From assembly GCA_963704675.1 (NCBI GenBank), contig OY969928.1, forward strand, positions 682,001 to 746,000: a stretch of 64,000 nt of DNA. Reading direction: 5' to 3'. The translations under genes and the position numbers were made by a program. The DNA comes from DASUVM01 sp963704675. GTDB taxonomy: Bacteria > Patescibacteriota > Saccharimonadia > Saccharimonadales > Saccharimonadaceae. The notes beneath the pieces are model-generated. The model did no database searches, had not been told where the DNA came from, and was given only the letters and a program-made list of their open reading frames with translations. Below, in pieces: positions 35,673 to 44,576 of this stretch. Position 1 is the first letter of the stretch; every line of letters begins with the position of its first letter.

Positions 35673-36937
35673 TAGATCGCAACCGTATTTGCTAAGACGG
35701 TAACGAGCTTACGCTCACCAATAAGAGCTGCTGCCAACATTGTGACATCATGCATTTTATTTTTCGGCTGCCGTATAACAAGTTCTAAGCCAACACTGCC
35801 ATCCGGCAAAGCTCCTATTCGCAGCTCGTCTGCGTGAAACCGTATACTATAATTACTGGCATACTTTTCTTTGCCAGCCAAGAGCTTAACGGCCTCGGCC
35901 GGCAATGCTTCGTTAAAACATTGTTCAAATAACTCAATTGGGGTTTGCGGCTGTGCTGAGGGTGGTAGCTCGGTTACTCTGCCCTCTTGTAGTGTCGCGA
36001 TTCTGACGCTTGAGATTACTGCTGCAGGAATCTGCACATGCTCATTGGAGAATGTCTTTGGTTCCGTTGAAGCCTGCGGTCGTTCAAAGCCTCTTCCCCC
36101 CATGGCATCAAGAAACCTATTCGGCGAGAAACCATGCGGAAAATTTATTATATGATGACGATCATTTGGCTGCAGGGCCCGATAAATATGGGGTGCTAAT
36201 TGATCTGGAATTGCCAACTCACCCATGTAAGGCCCTGCTGTACACCGAGTAATAAGATTATAAATTGTGTCGTTCACAGGTTTAAAATCTATGCGATTAT
36301 GATCTTTTGAATGCCGAGGATAACGCGGCTCTTCACTAGAGCCGTCTTCTACTGCATGCTGACGTTTAAGCTCCGCTTGAAGCAGTCGCTTAAAGTCAGT
36401 AAATAATGGCCGCTCAGGGCGTAGCTGCTCATCTATTTCATGAGCGGGTGATTGCGATCCTTCCTGAGAATGGTGGGCCACACTAGCACTAGTGTCTTGA
36501 TTAGTCGTTGCCGCGTCGTCAGAAAGCTGTATTTCAGCATTAGGAACTACTAATTCTTCCTCACTAAGAATGTTCTTGAGGAAAGCTTGTGTGTCTGGTG
36601 CACCCGTTATTGTTTGGGTTGCTGCTTCACCTAATGTTCGCCCTGCAGCAGATTCCCTTGCTATCCACTCTTTGGCCCGAGCCTCAACTTCTTTGAGCTC
36701 TTCAGAATCTCTTGCGTGTACTGCATCTTTTGCTAAAACTTCGCGCTGATTATTATTCAACTTATTCCCAAAGATATAAGGCCGAAAACGTTCTTGATAG
36801 CCAACGGGTATTTTTGAGAAAAGAAAGGCTAAATGCCCTTCTTTTGCCATGTCGTCTATCTCTGATTGGCTCAAACGTACTGTTGACTCGTTACCACCAG
36901 GCCAGTCAGGCGCGTGGTCGAATTGGTGGTCCGACAT
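35669..36937 (-). CDS. Unrecognised large protein
   Basis: 422 residues, acidic N-terminal half with a Ser/Thr-rich linker (about 150-180), then a more ordered C-terminal half (residues 215-422, ending in beta-like segments such as VGLELVIRQP). No membrane helix and no known motif. It starts inside the stop codon of the upstream gene (TAATG), so the two are coupled. Confidence 0.75.
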   Translation of the reverse strand: MSDHQFDHAPDWPGGNESTVRLSQSEIDDMAKEGHLAFLFSKIPVGYQERFRPYIFGNKLNNNQREVLAKDAVHARDSEELKEVEARAKEWIARESAAGRTLGEAATQTITGAPDTQAFLKNILSEEELVVPNAEIQLSDDAATTNQDTSASVAHHSQEGSQSPAHEIDEQLRPERPLFTDFKRLLQAELKRQHAVEDGSSEEPRYPRHSKDHNRIDFKPVNDTIYNLITRCTAGPYMGELAIPDQLAPHIYRALQPNDRHHIINFPHGFSPNRFLDAMGGRGFERPQASTEPKTFSNEHVQIPAAVISSVRIATLQEGRVTELPPSAQPQTPIELFEQCFNEALPAEAVKLLAGKEKYASNYSIRFHADELRIGALPDGSVGLELVIRQPKNKMHDVTMLAAALIGERKLVTVLANTVAIY

Positions 36938-37398
36938 TACGAAGCCCTTCGTTCTCCTTTAGAAAACCGTGCTCCAATGCGGCCAAGGAGACGACGTCGC
37001 AGCTGTTTCGTGGCAAAGGGGCCAGTTTCAGGGCCTTGAGGAAATGTCGCATATTCAGCAGTTTGACGAGTATCCCGGCGGCGGCGATATACTTTCATAT
37101 CAACAACATTACCACCATGAATAAAGGGCTGCACAGGTTGTTCGTTTTGGGGCGGCATAAAGGGAGTATTGTTGTACTCACGTACAACCGGCATATTGTG
37201 CATCTCAGCTAAAGGATTAACGGCTTCACCTGTTGGGCCAAACGAATAATGTTCATTGTTTTGTAGATAACTTGTAGCCGCAGCTTCGCCCATTGTCTGG
37301 CGAATCACATTAGCCGTTTCTAAGTACAGCTCATTTTTTTGATGCTGTTCAAGTGGTTTATTTTGAGGTGACCCTTCAATAGAAGCTACATGATCCAT
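36937..37398 (-). CDS. Unrecognised basic-tailed protein
   Basis: 153 residues, Asn/Gln/Glu-rich at the N-terminus and Arg-rich at the C-terminus (VYRRRRDTRQT, QLRRRLLGRIGARF). The basic tail suggests contact with nucleic acid or membrane lipid. No family. It is the first gene of a two-gene unit. Confidence 0.7.
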   Translation of the reverse strand: MDHVASIEGSPQNKPLEQHQKNELYLETANVIRQTMGEAAATSYLQNNEHYSFGPTGEAVNPLAEMHNMPVVREYNNTPFMPPQNEQPVQPFIHGGNVVDMKVYRRRRDTRQTAEYATFPQGPETGPFATKQLRRRLLGRIGARFSKGERRAS

Positions 37399-37472
37399 AA
37401 GATTATATTAACATAACCTTTCTAAAGTATCAAGAGAGTGGTGTGAAATATACATATACTATGCGTCGGGGC

Positions 37473-37498
37473 GCGTCGGTGTAGTTTCACACCGACGC
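37473..37498 (-). terminator. Hairpin after the gene at 37516
   Basis: GCGTCGGTGT pairs perfectly with ACACCGACGC over a 6-base loop; outer GGGC/GCCC extend it. Confidence 0.65.
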
Positions 37499-37515
37499 AC
37501 CGCGCCCGAACCTAA

Positions 37516-37881
37516 CTATGCCCCTGTGGCCTGAAGCCATTGCAAAAGAGCTATAAGAGAAGGCAGATCTTTTCTGCCATTTAGCTCTTGCATCGCAGCC
37601 CTGGCACCCTTGTACACGCGTAGACGACGTGCCGCTCGTTCGCCATCGGAAGTCTTTACCCTATCCTCCAAAGAGGGAGGTACAAGCGAAGCGGGGAGTT
37701 TGTTAAAGATTTCAAGACCGAGAAAAATTCGTAATTGGGTCCTCTCGGGCTGGCCCTCCAGTAATTGTCTTACTTGTTCCTCACTGAAAGGGCCACCTTG
37801 TTGCAACGCTCGCAGCTGTTCCTCGTTGAGTATATCTTCAAGGCTGCCGGAGAAGGGTTGTTCTTCTTTCTCTTCCGTCAA
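37516..37881 (-). CDS. Small acidic protein of unknown function
   Basis: I place the start at TTG 37881 because GGAG lies 6 bases upstream and a promoter lies before it; an upstream ATG at 37935 falls upstream of the -10 box. The 121 residues (MTEEKEEQPFSGSLED onward) are helical, with EEQVRQLLEG and ERAARRLRVYKGARAAMQEL. No family is recognised. Confidence 0.6.
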   Translation of the reverse strand: MTEEKEEQPFSGSLEDILNEEQLRALQQGGPFSEEQVRQLLEGQPERTQLRIFLGLEIFNKLPASLVPPSLEDRVKTSDGERAARRLRVYKGARAAMQELNGRKDLPSLIALLQWLQATGA

Positions 37882-37923
37882 GATTATCTCCACTAACAGG
37901 TAGTGTATCGTTCGGACCCGTGC

Positions 37924-37952
37924 ATAGTACAACATTATCTCATATAGGGCAA
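37924..37952 (-). promoter_or_regulatory. Promoter upstream of the gene at 37516
   Basis: On the minus strand TTGCCC, a 17-base spacer and TACTAT (37924-37929) precede the TTG start by about 40 bases. Confidence 0.45.
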
Positions 37953-38014
37953 CCTTATCTAACCTAAAGGTTATTTACAAATCTGCGCTATATCAAACAA
38001 CGTGACGCAGGGCG

Positions 38015-38044
38015 CGCCAGCACGATGTAGGTGTTGTGCTGGCG
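38015..38044 (-). terminator. Hairpin after the gene at 38058
   Basis: CGCCAGCAC pairs perfectly with GTGCTGGCG over a 12-base loop, directly after the stop codon on the minus strand. Confidence 0.65.
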
Positions 38045-38057
38045 GCCCGTTGTCCGA

Positions 38058-39179
38058 TCAGTTTTCGTCGGCCTGAAGTTCCTTCAGGCTGCTCCGGAGG
38101 GCTTCCACGAACTGAGACAAGTCACGGGGCGCAACCTGCTCGAGTACTGTCACCACTTCCTCGATGATGTGAGGTAGCTTGTCGGAATCTACCTCCAGAC
38201 TCGAGACTAGCTCAAATGCCCGCGACACTATGGCCGCCTCGGCTTGGGCTTCGTGCGCTCGACGACCCACGAGGGTAATCAGTGCTTGGCCGGGATCGCT
38301 GGAAGTGTCTTCCTCCTGCTCGGCCTCGCCGGTGAACACCTCGGAAGGCGCATCGTCGACCGTCTTCTCCTGAACCGGCGGCTCCGGAGGTGCGAGTGGT
38401 TGTGTGCCCTGAGAGGCAGGCCTCGCCGTACTCTTGCGAGAAGCCGGCTTTGTCGTCGTCGGCTTCTTCACCACCTTCTTGACAGGCGGCTTCTTGGTCG
38501 GTTCCGAGGCGGTGGAATCCGGCATCGACTCCTTTTCGCCGGGTAGCAGTATGCGGATAAAGTTGTTGCCTTGTATCAGCAGACCACGGGTCTTGAAGCC
38601 AGATCGCAGCATACCCAGCTGGTTGTCGGTGAGTTTGCCGAGCAGCTTTTTCAAGCTACCCTGCAAAGTGGAACCGGGCAATAGCTTGCCTGTCTCATCG
38701 GCAAGCCCCCGCTCCCGAAGCAGCTGCGCGACCGTCGCGCTCCGTTCGGGAACAGACAGCGCCATGACTTCCTTCAGGAAGGCGGCTGCCGCTGAGTTTT
38801 CGTCACTCGGGGTACTCAAGTTATCTCTCCAGCTTTCGTCTCGATCGGACAGCATAAAATCGACGAGGTCAGACGAAGGGTTAAGCCGTTTCCCATAGCG
38901 CCCTTCCCGCTTTACGAGCCCAAGCTCATATAGCTGTTTTGTAATAGCAGGGTAATCTGCCTCTCGGAGAGTTGGTAATACTATACTCATTTGGGTATAG
39001 AAGCCGTTTACTACAACGTCATGCAGCGTTCCCTTTTGAGTTAGCTGCATCACGACGGCAACAGCTCTGGCTGGCTCGCCAAGCTTCATAACATCGTCAG
39101 CGGTGAAAATACCATCCGCCCAAAGCACTTCCCGAATAAGCTGCAGCTCTTCTCGGGAGACGCCTTCGATAATAGCCAC
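38058..39179 (-). CDS. Winged-helix-like protein with a Lys/Pro linker
   Basis: The GTG at 39179 is preferred because AGGAG lies 7 bases upstream; the frame stays open 12 codons further. The N-terminal 110 residues (EELQLIREVLWADGIF, YPAITKQLYELGLVKREG) look like a winged helix and resemble the protein at 39362. A second helical domain (about 125-215), a Lys/Thr/Pro-rich linker (KKPPVKKVVKKPTTTKP) and a C-terminal helical domain follow. GC rises after the first domain, hinting at a mosaic origin. The function is unknown. Confidence 0.65.
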   Translation of the reverse strand: MAIIEGVSREELQLIREVLWADGIFTADDVMKLGEPARAVAVVMQLTQKGTLHDVVVNGFYTQMSIVLPTLREADYPAITKQLYELGLVKREGRYGKRLNPSSDLVDFMLSDRDESWRDNLSTPSDENSAAAAFLKEVMALSVPERSATVAQLLRERGLADETGKLLPGSTLQGSLKKLLGKLTDNQLGMLRSGFKTRGLLIQGNNFIRILLPGEKESMPDSTASEPTKKPPVKKVVKKPTTTKPASRKSTARPASQGTQPLAPPEPPVQEKTVDDAPSEVFTGEAEQEEDTSSDPGQALITLVGRRAHEAQAEAAIVSRAFELVSSLEVDSDKLPHIIEEVVTVLEQVAPRDLSQFVEALRSSLKELQADEN

Positions 39180-39264
39180 CTGGACTCTCCTGGAAATACT
39201 TGTGCCTTTTTGCACATCGTTGATCGGACAAAATGTAATTATAATTCAAGTGTTATTAAAATAA

Positions 39265-39303
39265 AACCCCGGACACCGCGAATTGCGGGCCGAGGCTGGT
39301 GCG
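39265..39303 (-). terminator. Terminator of the gene at 39362, copy A of a repeat
   Basis: On the minus strand CCTCGG pairs with CCGGGG around an inner CCGC/GCGG stem, then TTTTATTTT. It shares 17 identical bases (39269-39285) with copy B at 39956. Confidence 0.75.
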
Positions 39304-39361
39304 CCCTAGAACGGACGACTTCGAGGAGCCTAAGCTCAACTCGTGTCTCTGCCATCAGTTG

Positions 39362-39883
39362 CTAGATTCCATCAAAGTACACAGGATCAAAGTAATCTTG
39401 AAAACACTCTACAACTTTTTTACCCTTTGCCACGCCCTGCTGTTTCACAAGTTGCATAACAGCGATGGCAATTTCTTGCTTAATAGCACCTGTAATGACC
39501 GCATTTTGAAAGTATTGCATAAAAGAGTCAAGCGATTGAATAATATCGGACATATTCAGCGCTTGTCTCATTTCAAGGGTGGGTGTTATCCACGCAATAA
39601 CTTCACCCTGAAACCAAAACTCATGCGCAAGTTCTGCCTTCATCAGCTCACCAAATATAATAGCTCGTAATGCTGAAGACAGGTCAGGGAAAGCTTCTTG
39701 CAGTACCTCTGTTAAAGACTTATCAAGGATACCTCCCTTCGAGTACTGTTGGTGCAAAACAAAGGTTAGAATAGTTAAGCGCAATTCGGATGAACCAACA
39801 AATACCCAGTGCACGTCATTCGATGGAGGCGTATATCTTCTTAAATACTTACGCACAACATCAAACTCATGCTTATTCAACAC
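39362..39883 (-). CDS. Winged-helix-like protein between repeated terminators
   Basis: 173 residues. ELRLTILTFVLHQQYSKGGIL and the following helices resemble the N-terminal domain of the protein at 38058, so the two may be paralogues. The C-terminal part is helical. A GTG start at 39883 follows AAAGGG. It lies between two copies of a related terminator. No named family. Confidence 0.7.
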   Translation of the reverse strand: MLNKHEFDVVRKYLRRYTPPSNDVHWVFVGSSELRLTILTFVLHQQYSKGGILDKSLTEVLQEAFPDLSSALRAIIFGELMKAELAHEFWFQGEVIAWITPTLEMRQALNMSDIIQSLDSFMQYFQNAVITGAIKQEIAIAVMQLVKQQGVAKGKKVVECFQDYFDPVYFDGI

Positions 39884-39952
39884 TGCAGAGAGCCCTTTCT
39901 TGACCTAGCCACTGGACTGATGTATTTTACACTAAATCATATAAAAAGCGAA

Positions 39953-39991
39953 AAACCGGACACCGCGAATTGTGGCCAAGGCCGGTGCAGA
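39953..39991 (-). terminator. Terminator-like hairpin, copy B of a repeat
   Basis: CACCG/CGGTG and CCGG/CCGG pairings are followed on the minus strand by TTTTTCGC. It contains the same 17-base core as copy A and lies between groEL and the gene at 39362. Confidence 0.65.
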
Positions 39992-40012
39992 CAAGATCAA
40001 AGTAAGTAAAAT

Positions 40013-40043
40013 AAAACAACCCCTTACGAGAAGGGGTTGTTTT
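40013..40043 (-). terminator. Terminator of groEL
   Basis: A 13-bp perfect stem (AAAACAACCCCTT and complement) with a 5-base loop, ending on the minus strand in GTTTT followed by ATTTTA. Confidence 0.9.
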
Positions 40044-40056
40044 AAGCTACTTACTA

Positions 40057-41706
40057 TTACATCATGCCCATGCCACCAGGCATACCGCCGCCGGCTGGCA
40101 TTGGCGCTTCCTTTTCAGGAATTTCAACTACCAGAGCACCCATAGTCATAGCAGTTGCAGCAATTGAGACCGCGTTTTGAATTGCCTGCGTTGTTACCCG
40201 AACCGGGTCAACCACACCGGTAGCTTTCATGTCGACAAGCTTATCGGTTGGATCATTCACATTGAAGCCTTGGCCATCTTTGGCATCAAGCAATTTTGCA
40301 AGCAAGGCAGCTGAATTCTTGCCTGCGTTTTCCATCAATTGCGCAAATGGAGCTAAAAGTGCTTGTTTGACTAAACCGCGACCAGCTTCATAGCTGTTAG
40401 TATTGTCAGTCTTAAGCTGTTTGGAAAGATTGACAAGCGTCACACCGCCCCCAGCAACTACACCTTCAGCCAACGCTGCTTTTGTTGCAGCTACCGCATC
40501 GTCAACACGGAACTTCTTCTCTTCAATTTCAACTTCGCTGGCACCGCCGACTTTAATGACGGCAACTTTACCGCCAAGGGCTGCCCCGCGCTTGTCGAGC
40601 TGCTCTTTATCGTATTCGCTGGTTGCATTAAGCGCTTGTGCTTTAATTTGAGCCACACGAGCTTCGACATCTTTCGACTTACCAGCACCCTCGATAATGG
40701 TGGTTTGATCTTTACTGACAATAACTTTACGGGCAGTACCGACCACCTCAAGATCGGCGTTTTCAAAGGTCAAACCTTGATCGTCGGTAATGACTGTTGC
40801 GCCGGTGAGAGTTGCAATGTCTTGCAAGACTTCCTTACGGCGGTCGCCAAACGCAGGTGCCTTGATAGCAACGGTATTAAATACACCCTTAAGTTTGTTC
40901 AGAATAAGCGTGCCCATTGCTTCGCCATCAACATCTTCGGCAATAATCAGCAGGTCTTTTTTGCCAGCTTGAGCCAACTTTTCAAGCATTGGCAAGAATT
41001 CTTGAATGCTTGAGATTTTCTTATCGGTCACAACAATGGCTGGCTTTTCGTAGACAGCTTCCATGCGGTTAGCATCAGTTACCATGTAGGCGCTAATGAA
41101 GCCACGGTCGGTCGTGAAGCCTTCAACTACTTCAGCTTCCATCTTGAGACTTTGGCCTTCTTCAACGGTTACTACACCGTCTTTATCAACTTCTGCGATG
41201 ACACCGGCAATGAGCTCACCAATTTCTTTGTCGCCTGCTGCGATGGTGGCAACTTCGGCCACACGGCTTTTCTTACTGCCAATATCCTCAGCCAGTTTCG
41301 CAAGTGCACTTAACACCTCAGCGCCAGCAGCTTCAACTCCTTTGCGTAGTTCCATTGGATTGTGGCCGGCCGCAATCAGGCGGTTCGCCTCATTCAGGAT
41401 ATTGTAAGTAAGCACCGTGACAGTAGTGGTACCATCACCGGCCATGTCATTCATTTTACTTGCAGCTTGTTTGATAAGTTCAACACCAACGTTGTAGCCA
41501 AGGGTGTCGTCATCCTCGGATGGTAGTTCGATTGCTTTTGCAACCGTTACGCCATCATGAGTAACAGTTTGACTACCATAGCTCTTGCCGATAATAACGT
41601 TGCGGCCTTTTGGTCCCATTGTTACCTTAACGGCGTCGTAAAGCGCCTTAGCGCCACCAAGCACGCGTCGGCGTGCATCATCATCATAAAATACTTTTTT
41701 TGCCAT
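40057..41706 (-). CDS. groL: Chaperonin GroEL (60 kDa)
   Basis: GroEL encloses unfolded proteins with the GroES lid. MGPKGRNVIIG, the ATP motif AGDGTTTVTVL and the Gly/Met-rich C-terminus GGGMPGGMGMM are present. Length 549 is standard. It follows groES by 19 bases with GGAGGT upstream, in a CIRCE-controlled operon. Confidence 0.98.
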   Translation of the reverse strand: MAKKVFYDDDARRRVLGGAKALYDAVKVTMGPKGRNVIIGKSYGSQTVTHDGVTVAKAIELPSEDDDTLGYNVGVELIKQAASKMNDMAGDGTTTVTVLTYNILNEANRLIAAGHNPMELRKGVEAAGAEVLSALAKLAEDIGSKKSRVAEVATIAAGDKEIGELIAGVIAEVDKDGVVTVEEGQSLKMEAEVVEGFTTDRGFISAYMVTDANRMEAVYEKPAIVVTDKKISSIQEFLPMLEKLAQAGKKDLLIIAEDVDGEAMGTLILNKLKGVFNTVAIKAPAFGDRRKEVLQDIATLTGATVITDDQGLTFENADLEVVGTARKVIVSKDQTTIIEGAGKSKDVEARVAQIKAQALNATSEYDKEQLDKRGAALGGKVAVIKVGGASEVEIEEKKFRVDDAVAATKAALAEGVVAGGGVTLVNLSKQLKTDNTNSYEAGRGLVKQALLAPFAQLMENAGKNSAALLAKLLDAKDGQGFNVNDPTDKLVDMKATGVVDPVRVTTQAIQNAVSIAATAMTMGALVVEIPEKEAPMPAGGGMPGGMGMM

Positions 41707-41725
41707 AATTCTACCTCCTTAACTT

Positions 41726-41992
41726 CTAGGCCAGCGTGGCCAGTACGTCTTCTTCTTTAACAAGCAAATATTCGATACTATCTACCTTTAGTTCAGTAGT
41801 GCTGTATTCTTTATAGACGATACGATCGCCCACCTTGATCGTTTTAACGTCAGGACCAATTGCCTTTACAACGGCAACTGATGATTTTTCTTTTGCACTA
41901 TCGGGCAAATATAAACCGCTCGCAGTTTGGCTTTTGACTTCTTCTTTGACTGCCACAACACGATCAGCAAGTGGCTTGAGTGGTACGCTCAT
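41726..41992 (-). CDS. groS: Co-chaperonin GroES
   Basis: 88 residues with KPLADRVVAVKEE, the mobile loop around TASGLYLPDSAKEK and the GDRIVYKEY segment. First gene of the groESL operon; AAGGAGGT precedes the ATG. Confidence 0.97.
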   Translation of the reverse strand: MSVPLKPLADRVVAVKEEVKSQTASGLYLPDSAKEKSSVAVVKAIGPDVKTIKVGDRIVYKEYSTTELKVDSIEYLLVKEEDVLATLA

Positions 41993-42042
41993 ATATGACC
42001 TCCTTTATCCGTCACTCTTAGTGTCCCTATGAAGGGTTCGTA

Positions 42043-42075
42043 GTTATATTAGCACTCAAAAGCCGTGAGTGCCAA
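42043..42075 (-). promoter_or_regulatory. CIRCE operator and promoter of groESL
   Basis: TTAGCACTC, a 9-base spacer and GAGTGCCAA (42049-42075) match the HrcA operator with a single mismatch. TATAAC on the minus strand (42043-42048) adjoins it as a -10 box. HrcA repression of groESL during normal growth is expected from the family. Confidence 0.9.
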
Positions 42076-42100
42076 GCCCTTCTTGGATCATTAATAAACT

Positions 42101-42129
42101 TTGACAGCATGTATTATTCAGCATACGGT
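42101..42129 (+). promoter_or_regulatory. Promoter of the gene at 42171
   Basis: A perfect -35 TTGACA (42101-42106) is 17 bases from TACGGT (42124-42129), a weak -10. Confidence 0.4.
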
Positions 42130-42170
42130 AGAAATGTTCGGTTATGACGCACACTTTCGTTGGAGATGAT

Positions 42171-43025
42171 ATGTCTAAAAACGAAGACGGTACCCCTAGG
42201 CAGGGTATGGGGAGAACGTTCATTTCCGACACTATGCTCATCCGGCAAATTTACGATAAGATCGAAAGTATTCTTCAACGTGAAGCCCGATGGCGACGAT
42301 ATGAACGAGCACTCCAGGCCCGTGCCGAATGGCTTGTATTTAGAAATGGCGAAGAGCCCGGTGGCCTCAGCGAAACATTGACGAACGTGGTCGATGGAAT
42401 ATTTCAAAGACTACGCCCAGCGTCTCAGCCACCCCCGGAAACTGAAACACCACTACCTCCTCAAGAGCCCCCCGCACCAGCGAAAGGCCCTCTTACTTTC
42501 ACAGAGGAGTTTAGGGGGCAAGTTGCTGAGCTTGCCACTGTAAAACAGTGGGATCAGGGAAGACAACGATCAGCGGATCTATATGTTAAAGCGCTCACCT
42601 CTAAAAACGGGCATCTGCCTCGCGCATGTCCTCAAGGGCTCATGGAGGCTATTGACAAGATCTATGATCAGCTTCGCAAAGAACCACGTTTTGCAATGGT
42701 TCCTGTGTCGCTAGTATTTGTACAGCATTGTTTTATCGAAAAGCTCCGTTCCCTGCTTAACAAATCAGCGAGGAAAGGGTGGTACTCGCCTGCCCAATGG
42801 AAACTTGCCTTCAATTATGCCGTATTACTTGTAAGAGGAAAAACAACCAAACCTAAGAATCTGGATCACGCGCTTGCTCTGTTCGTGCGTAAAAGTTTTG
42901 TACTTTGTTACCGACAGCTCGAAAACGAAGACGATTTTAGGGGGGTACTCACCCTCATACCCAGCGTAAGGTCTCAGTGGTTCGCTGAGGTCTCTAGGCA
43001 ACTTAAACCAGACGAAAAGTTATAA
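42171..43025 (+). CDS. Unrecognised two-domain protein with a Pro-rich linker
   Basis: ATG at 42171 with GGAG upstream. Residues 10-80 are basic helices (RREARWRRYERALQARAEWL written in part: REARWRRYERALQ), residues 88-110 are Pro/Glu-rich, and residues 115-284 form a helical domain (WYSPAQWKLAFNYAVLLVRG). No membrane segment. Divergent from groESL. No family is recognised. Confidence 0.7.
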   Translation: MSKNEDGTPRQGMGRTFISDTMLIRQIYDKIESILQREARWRRYERALQARAEWLVFRNGEEPGGLSETLTNVVDGIFQRLRPASQPPPETETPLPPQEPPAPAKGPLTFTEEFRGQVAELATVKQWDQGRQRSADLYVKALTSKNGHLPRACPQGLMEAIDKIYDQLRKEPRFAMVPVSLVFVQHCFIEKLRSLLNKSARKGWYSPAQWKLAFNYAVLLVRGKTTKPKNLDHALALFVRKSFVLCYRQLENEDDFRGVLTLIPSVRSQWFAEVSRQLKPDEKL

Positions 43026-43031
43026 CCGTTC

Positions 43032-43055
43032 GGAGGGGGCAGAATCGCCCCCTCC
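43032..43055 (+). terminator. Terminator of the gene at 42171
   Basis: GGAGGGGGC pairs with GCCCCCTCC over a 6-base loop, then AAAACCTTTT, between convergent genes. Confidence 0.8.
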
Positions 43056-43063
43056 AAAACCTT

Positions 43064-44416
43064 TTAAGCTTGTCTAATAATCGTAGTAATTCTTTCAACA
43101 ACGTTTTGCAATTGTTTTTCGGTTTTAGCTTCAGCGTTCAGCCGTATGACCGGTTCAGTGTTACTAGCTCGTACATTAAACCAGTAATCGGGGTAATTAA
43201 CTGTGAGACCATCGAGCCGGTCTTGATCGCCATCGGCAAAGGTTTTGGCTATACGCGTAAGAATACCTTCCTTATCTATCACCTCGAAATTCGTCTCAGG
43301 GATGGCAACATATGCTTGGAATTCTTTCGCCAATTGGCTCAACTTCTTAGCTTTTTCGACATAAACTTGCAGCGCGACCATAGCAGCGATCAAGCCAGAG
43401 TCAGCGCAGTAATTGTCTTTAAAATAATAATGGCCTGAGTGTTCACCGGCAAAAACAGCATCATGCGTTCGCATATCAGCCTTAATAAAACTGTGGCCAA
43501 CTTTCGTGCGAACCGCCGTACCGCCATGAGCCTCAATTGTTTCTTTAGCAGCACGACCACAAATCGCATTACAAAGAATCGTAGCGCCTGGGTGCTTTTC
43601 TAAAAAGTATGCCGCCAACATTGCCGTCATTGTCGTACCGCTTAAGGGTCGTCCTGTTTCGTCGATGAGTACCGCACGATCGCCATCGCCGTCAAAGGCG
43701 ATGCCAAGATCAAGCCTCTCGCCCTGCACCTTTTTCTGCAGATCAACTAAGTTCTCGGGAATAAGAGGATTGGCAATGTGATTCGGAAAGGTACCGTCAA
43801 GTTCGAAATACATTGGAACTATTTCAACACTTGGCAAAAACTCTTCGAGTACCGGTATAATCGCGCCCGCCATACCATTACCAGCATCAACCGCCAGACG
43901 TATTCTTGGCCACGTTGCCGGCTCAACAAAGCCGAGAACGTGCTGCACCCAATCGCTCTTCACGTCTTTTTGCACTAATGCTCCTTCGTTACGGGTTGGC
44001 GCAATGTCTTCTGCCAGCACAGCATCGCGTATTTCAGCCAAGCCGCTTTCGATACCGATCGGCCTAGCTTCTTCGCGGCACAGTTTAATGCCGTTGTCTT
44101 TGCCAGGGTTATGGCTGGCAGTTATCATCGCACCGCCCGCAAGACCAAACTTGCCAACCGTAAAGTAAATCATGTCGCTCGTGACTTCACCGATATCCCA
44201 TACTTCCCTGCCCTGCAGGCGCAGGCCCTCAATCATTGCTGCCGCAAGATCTGCTGAATCAGGCCGCATATCGCGGCCTACCGCCACAGGTCCTTCGTTC
44301 GGTAACCATTCAGCCAAAGCCGCACCCACTCGGCGTGCAATATCATTCGTTAATTCAGTCCCTACCCTACCGCGAATATCATAGGCTTTAAAAATTGCAG
44401 CAATATCAGTATTCAT
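43064..44416 (-). CDS. Phosphomannomutase/phosphoglucomutase
   Basis: The phosphoserine loop ITASHNPGKDNG, the metal loop FDGDGDRAVL and the C-terminal RASNTEPVIR are intact. It interconverts hexose 6- and 1-phosphates. It pairs functionally with the isomerase at 34020 to make GDP-mannose or UDP-glucose precursors. GAGAGGAG precedes the ATG. Length 450 is typical. Confidence 0.95.
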   Translation of the reverse strand: MNTDIAAIFKAYDIRGRVGTELTNDIARRVGAALAEWLPNEGPVAVGRDMRPDSADLAAAMIEGLRLQGREVWDIGEVTSDMIYFTVGKFGLAGGAMITASHNPGKDNGIKLCREEARPIGIESGLAEIRDAVLAEDIAPTRNEGALVQKDVKSDWVQHVLGFVEPATWPRIRLAVDAGNGMAGAIIPVLEEFLPSVEIVPMYFELDGTFPNHIANPLIPENLVDLQKKVQGERLDLGIAFDGDGDRAVLIDETGRPLSGTTMTAMLAAYFLEKHPGATILCNAICGRAAKETIEAHGGTAVRTKVGHSFIKADMRTHDAVFAGEHSGHYYFKDNYCADSGLIAAMVALQVYVEKAKKLSQLAKEFQAYVAIPETNFEVIDKEGILTRIAKTFADGDQDRLDGLTVNYPDYWFNVRASNTEPVIRLNAEAKTEKQLQNVVERITTIIRQA

Positions 44417-44510
44417 TAAGATTTCTCCTCTCTTCGTATAATATTCTATTATACATTTTTGAACTACTGTTATCCATCACGAGGCATATCTTTCGGTAGG
44501 TCTAACAAGA

Positions 44511-44539
44511 TTGACCATTGAACAGAAGTGAGTTATAAC
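44511..44539 (+). promoter_or_regulatory. Promoter of the hydrolase gene
   Basis: TTGACC (44511-44516), a 17-base spacer and TATAAC (44534-44539) form a near-consensus sigma-70 promoter about 35 bases before the coding start. Confidence 0.65.
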
Positions 44540-44576
44540 ACGGGCTGAGGCACTGCAATCGAAAGGGGTGATCGGC

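Noticed and set aside
39265..39991. CRISPR array
   Set aside because: Only two copies of the repeat, 690 bases apart and in a terminator context; no array anywhere in the window.
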